Translations under genes and position numbers: made by a program
The notes under the pieces: model-generated
What the model was told of the DNA's origin: nothing
Database searches by the model: none
The model's input: the letters and a program-made list of their open reading frames with translations, nothing else
NCBI RefSeq assembly: GCF_018139145.2
Contig: NC_059486.1
Coordinates: 8,122,001-8,186,000, forward strand
DNA from: Gymnogyps californianus
Taxonomy: Eukaryota > Chordata > Aves > Accipitriformes > Cathartidae
Length of the DNA: 64,000 bases
Direction of reading: 5' to 3'
Shown here: piece by piece, positions 60,099 to 64,000 of the stretch
How the letters are laid out: the number at the start of each line of letters is the position of its first letter
Position numbering within the stretch: the first letter of the stretch is position 1

Positions 60099-62883
60099 GC
60101 CCCCGATCTGTCTTGCATTTCCTGTCCCTTGTGGGTTTTTTTTTCCTGGTCTCAGACCAAGTCTTGAATCTTTTCGGTCTCCCAAGCCATAATAAATGAA
60201 CAGTTCCCCAACTGCTGTGACCTTTCAGCCATATTTCTGGAATGCACACACTGCACAAATCCCCCCTGCCCAGGTTTGGGGATGCAGGGTACCTGTTGGG
60301 ATTCAGCTAGATATTGCAGCCAACTGGCGGCTACATGGCTCGTAGGGGAACAAGAGGCATTTGAGTTTGAATCTGAGACTCCTTGGATGTACACAGAGTC
60401 TGCAAGATATTTCTCTCCAAATGATGACAGATTCAACTGACAATGAAGGCAGGAAAGGGAGCCTATCCTGAGAGCGGGGCAAGGGATTTATAGGGGGATG
60501 CACTTACCCATTCAGCACTTTGGTGATTAATTCCACAAGATCCACTGAACTGATGGCTGCTGCTTTTGGGTGTTAACAAAGTCTTGTGGTAGTAGAGGTG
60601 GGGCTGTGAATGCCTCCAAGTGCCTTCTCAGTGTCTGAAAAAAGGCAACTAGATCAGTTCACATATTCCTCAAAATAAAATCTCAACCCTCAATCATTGC
60701 TAATTTAAGGAGGTTTGGGCCAATCTGTAATCCTCCCACATTCAGGAGTACCACCCTGCAATAGCAGCAGTTCTGGTGCACATTCTGGCTCCAAAACTGG
60801 GTATATATTTTAGTTGAAAAGTTAGGCATTAGTTACTGTTTCTTGCTATGCAAATATCTTATTTAAAAGTGAGCTCAAAAGACTAGCATGGGACAAAGGC
60901 AAGTCTGCACTGATATTCTGGGACGGAGGGAAGGAATACAAGAGAAGTCACAGAAAAGCCCTCTTTCCTTCTTCCAAGTGTAGGAGCAGTCATCTCCCTG
61001 AGAGAAGAGGAGCATATTCACTGAAAACCAGCTAGTTTCCAGTAAAATCCAAGTGACAGCAAATGTATCTGTAATTCTGATGTGAATTAGCAAATGGATC
61101 TAAATGTTAGGATCTGTTGCCTCTTAAATTGTCATAAAGTTTTGCTGTTTTCACCTGGATTTTTACCGTGAATTAGCTAATTCAGACTAAACCCCAAAAT
61201 TTTACCTCCTAGAGAAAAGATCAGTAAATTTCTATGAATTTATTTTGGTATTACATGCTGTGGGACTCCTAAGGCATTAGACAGAGAATAATATGTATTT
61301 GGCACATGAATGTGGTTTCTTTTCTACTTGAGACTTCAAGCCATAGTCCAGCCCAGGTGCCTTAAATGAGAAGCCTGTAGTTTACTCCACTATAATTAAC
61401 ATAAGCTTTGATTTAAATGACACTTTTAAAAGTCAAAGATTAGATTTCAAGTTGAATACAGAATACAATTTCCAACCCACGTTGCTGTTTTGGTCCTTTT
61501 CTATTGCCGTGCTGCCATCCACCCTGAAATCACTCAGAATATGAACAGCACCTGCTGGAAAGCAAAGGTCATGCCTTGCAGAACAGGTTTGGCTTTTTGT
61601 TTTTATTTAAGGGCTTTTAACATTTGACATTGCTTTTTTTTTTCTTTCCATTTCAATATGAGCCAAGGGGAGGGACTAAGAGAAAAAAAATCTGGAGTAT
61701 TTTGATCTTTGTGGTTTTATATGGACTTCATAAGCTTTGTTTGTTCTACTGCCAAGCTTCCTTTGTGTTTAAATAGATAACAGACCAAGATGACTAATCA
61801 TTTCCAATAAAAAACCCCCACCAAACCCAAAGCATTCCCCTGCTTTTCCAATTAATGCTTGTACACCCATGCTCCTAGACAGGGTTTGTGACCTAAGTAC
61901 TTCTGACTTATTTTTTCCCCTTTTCAAAAACAATTGCCCAAGGTGCAGACAGGGCACTCTGCTCTCCAAATTTATGAAAGAATCTTGAAAAAAGGCTCTG
62001 AGAGTGTCTTTGGGAGAAGGTAGTTGTAAATATGATGTGTGAAAGCAGCTTCATGTACCTTTAGAGAAGAAGCAGCAGCACGGTAGTTAGTGCCACCATT
62101 TACGGATTTCCTTGCTCTTTGGAGTCAGAAGGCTATTTACGGAGAAAGAAGAAATAGCAAATTTCACATGGGACTGTCACTGTGTTATGTAAAATGCATG
62201 TTGATTGCTAGTTTACTAGTGAGAACTGGTATCTGCTATCACTATTTTGAGAGGCTTTGCATTTGAAGAAGAGACAATTTACCCAATTAAAACCACCTAG
62301 ATTTTACTGCTTATTGAAGTAAATAAGGCTGAATGTCTTTGAAACAGAAGATGAGTTGGATGGATGAGTCATGGGTAATCATCAATGCAAGGGGTTCTTT
62401 TTAACATTAAAAAAAAGATTTTGTAATGAAAATAACACAGAGTTCAAGATGCTGTGGTGACACAGTTTTTCTTTAGCTTCTTAAGATTTTTATCACACAA
62501 CCAGCTGTTGAGGATAACACATTTGTGTGGTCAAAAAGTTGTGTGTTAGCCAACAGCAGAAATGGATGCTACTATGATCAGTAGTGGAAAGTGAGAATTA
62601 TGTGAATTACTCATCTGGGTTATATTTCTGTGGAGGCTGATCATTCAGTATACACTTCCATAGTCTCTAAGAGTGGCTTTCCATATTAGACATATTAGAT
62701 TAATGCTCCACATGAGAAAGCAGAAGATAGACTTGTACAAGCTTAATGAATTCCCCTTTCTTGAGGCTATCTTATACCAATCCCCAAAGGGAAAGAAAAT
62801 AGTAGGACCTTCAGTAGGTCTAGCAGACTGCATCCTGTATATAATCTCTAGCAAGATGTAAGCTTATTTGTTTTATTTCCCAG

Positions 62884-63878
62884 GTGTATTATTCCTGTGG
62901 TGCAGTGGTGGAATCGATGGAAAGAGGCCTGATTTTATCACCAGGTTTTCCAAACAACTACTACCCAGGGACACACTGCGTTTGGCAATTTTTCATTCCC
63001 ATCAGAACCCATCTTATCTTGGAAATTTTTGACTTTGACATTTTTGAGAGCTCTAGTGAAACTCCAACCCCCTGGGATGGCTTTTCAGCCCCCGCTAAAA
63101 CAGGAAACAAGGACATGCCTTCTCTTGAGGAAAACCTGGACTTTGCTCTCCGTACTACAAAACCCTCTCTCCAGACCTGGATGTCGAAGGTGGCTCAGAA
63201 TCTGAGCAGCACAGGAGATCAGTCAAAGGACCTTGCTAGTCACCTGGATGAACCTCCAGGAACCATCTCAAAAAAAGATGAAGCCAAACGAGCATCTGAA
63301 GAAAACCAGTCGAAGCAGATGAAGGAACCCAAAGTGATTACCAAGACTCAACCAGAAGAACTGCCATTCCCTGGGGCTGGTAGTGCCACAATGAAGAGGC
63401 AAAATACCAGTGCTCTGGAAACAGAAGAAGATTTGAAAAGGAAAATCTTGCTTGCACACCTAGCTGCTAGTGAGAGAGATGAAGTTACGGTAGAGAGCTG
63501 GACTCTTCCCACAACAGTATTGCCTGTGGAAATCTCCTCCAGCCCACAGTCAGCAGTGGATGTCTGTCCCCATGATGTACTATACGTTTCCGATCTCATC
63601 ACATTTTCCTCTCGCTTCTGTGGACCAAATTCACCTTTAAACAAGACCATGGTCTTTGGTTCCTCTCTGGAAATGGTTGAGGTTATCATGGAACTGATCA
63701 CCACCACAGACCGGGGCCGAGGCTTTGCAATGCTCTTTGAATACAAGAACATCACTGAACCTAACACTGTAGATGCTGTGAGGCAGGAGGGAAAGGAAAA
63801 CATGATGATGCTGGCAATTGTAACAGGGATTGTCTTCTTTGCACTTGCTTTGCTCTCTGCCCTCTGCATAGCTTGCAG
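62884..63878 (+). CDS. CUB-protein gene exon 2: split CUB domain and transmembrane helix
   Basis: I do not recognise this gene. The exon begins after a TTTCCCAG acceptor and ends at a donor TGCAG then GTAAGA, giving 331 codons plus two bases, so it continues beyond the window. Residues below are counted from the exon 1 ATG. The first half of a CUB domain (31-84) has Cys31, FPNNYYPGTHCVW with Cys58, and LILEIFDFDIFE. A Lys/Glu/Ser/Thr-rich insert of about 165 residues follows, roughly 85-250. The second half (about 253-314) has DVCPHDVLYV with Cys254, SRFCGP with Cys272 and GRGFAMLFEY, the usual CUB ending. N-glycosylation motifs occur at NLS, NKT and NIT. A transmembrane helix lies at about 333-355 (MLAIVTGIVFFALALLSALC) and abuts the splice donor. 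With the signal peptide this predicts a type I membrane protein with the CUB domain outside. Ligand and role are unknown. Confidence 0.8.
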
Positions 63879-64000
63879 GTAAGATGATGCATATCTGAGC
63901 CTTTGAAGCATGTGATATTATCCATACAGGAAAAAGATCAGAAAACAAAGTTACGTTTCCTTTGCTCTGCTAATGCTTGCTGTCCTTTAAATGTAGTAAA
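63879..64000 (+). other. Start of intron 2 of the CUB-protein gene
   Basis: Sequence after the GTAAGA donor. The frame closes shortly beyond it. The cytoplasmic tail and stop codon must lie on later exons outside the window. Confidence 0.6.

Larger units (their letters stand above)
44743..62883 (+). other. Intron 1 of the CUB-protein gene (18.1 kb)
   Basis: Donor GTAACC at 44743 and acceptor TTTTATTTCCCAG at 62883. No additional exon can be supported; the best splice-flanked candidate (54745-54848) would place a stop codon in frame. Recognised content is a minisatellite (44857-45000), three relics of a short palindromic repeat (45556, 47391, 50101), a degenerate 21-bp tandem repeat (47485-47712), a possible SINE fragment near 50245 and a run of 19 C at 60080-60098. 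The rest is unique-looking AT-rich sequence. Confidence 0.65.

Noticed and set aside
63348..63948. Minus-strand 187- and 103-codon frames opposite the CUB exon
   Set aside because: Shadows of the real plus-strand coding exon.

Overview
The window is eukaryotic nuclear DNA, almost certainly from a bird. The evidence is split genes with GT-AG introns, CpG-island promoters, a CR1 LINE 3' end, a 1.1-kb LTR of a type I associate with bird genomes, and GOLGA3 next to ANKLE2 as on human 12q24.33. Only three protein-coding genes are supported. Most open frames are noise in introns, in CpG islands or in the LTR.

Layout. (1) 1-5436, minus strand: the 5' end of ANKLE2 (LEM4). It has a CpG-island exon 1 encoding the N-terminal membrane anchor, a 4.7-kb intron, and exon 2 with the LEM domain, which is cut by the window edge. 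(2) About 6605-37400, minus strand: all of GOLGA3 (golgin-160). I placed 23 coding exons by splice sites, phase and conserved protein, plus a 4.1-kb 3'UTR and a 5'UTR split over a CpG-island exon and the start-codon exon. Exon lengths sum to 4556 nt, one short of a multiple of three. The missing base lies in coding exon 4 near 29085. A solo LTR with a perfect 5-bp target duplication sits in the intron after coding exon 5. (3) 37450-44100: intergenic, with one MIR-like SINE relic. (4) 44665 to beyond 63878, plus strand: a gene I do not recognise. A 26-codon signal-peptide exon in a CpG island is followed by an 18.1-kb intron. One large exon then encodes a CUB domain split by an insertion of about 165 residues, followed by a transmembrane helix. 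The gene continues past the window.

Relationship of the genes. GOLGA3 and ANKLE2 lie in tandem on the minus strand, with only about 1.2 kb from the GOLGA3 poly(A) site to the ANKLE2 start codon. GOLGA3 and the CUB gene are divergent but 7.3 kb apart, too far for a shared core promoter. The products act in different places (Golgi coiled coil, ER/nuclear-envelope adaptor, cell-surface or secretory-pathway receptor-like protein), and nothing here suggests a joint pathway.

The most interesting items are the CUB gene with its interrupted domain, the single-base GOLGA3 frameshift, the intact solo LTR with its internal repeat array and antisense open frames, a degenerate 21-bp tandem repeat, and three relics of one short palindromic element in the CUB-gene intron.
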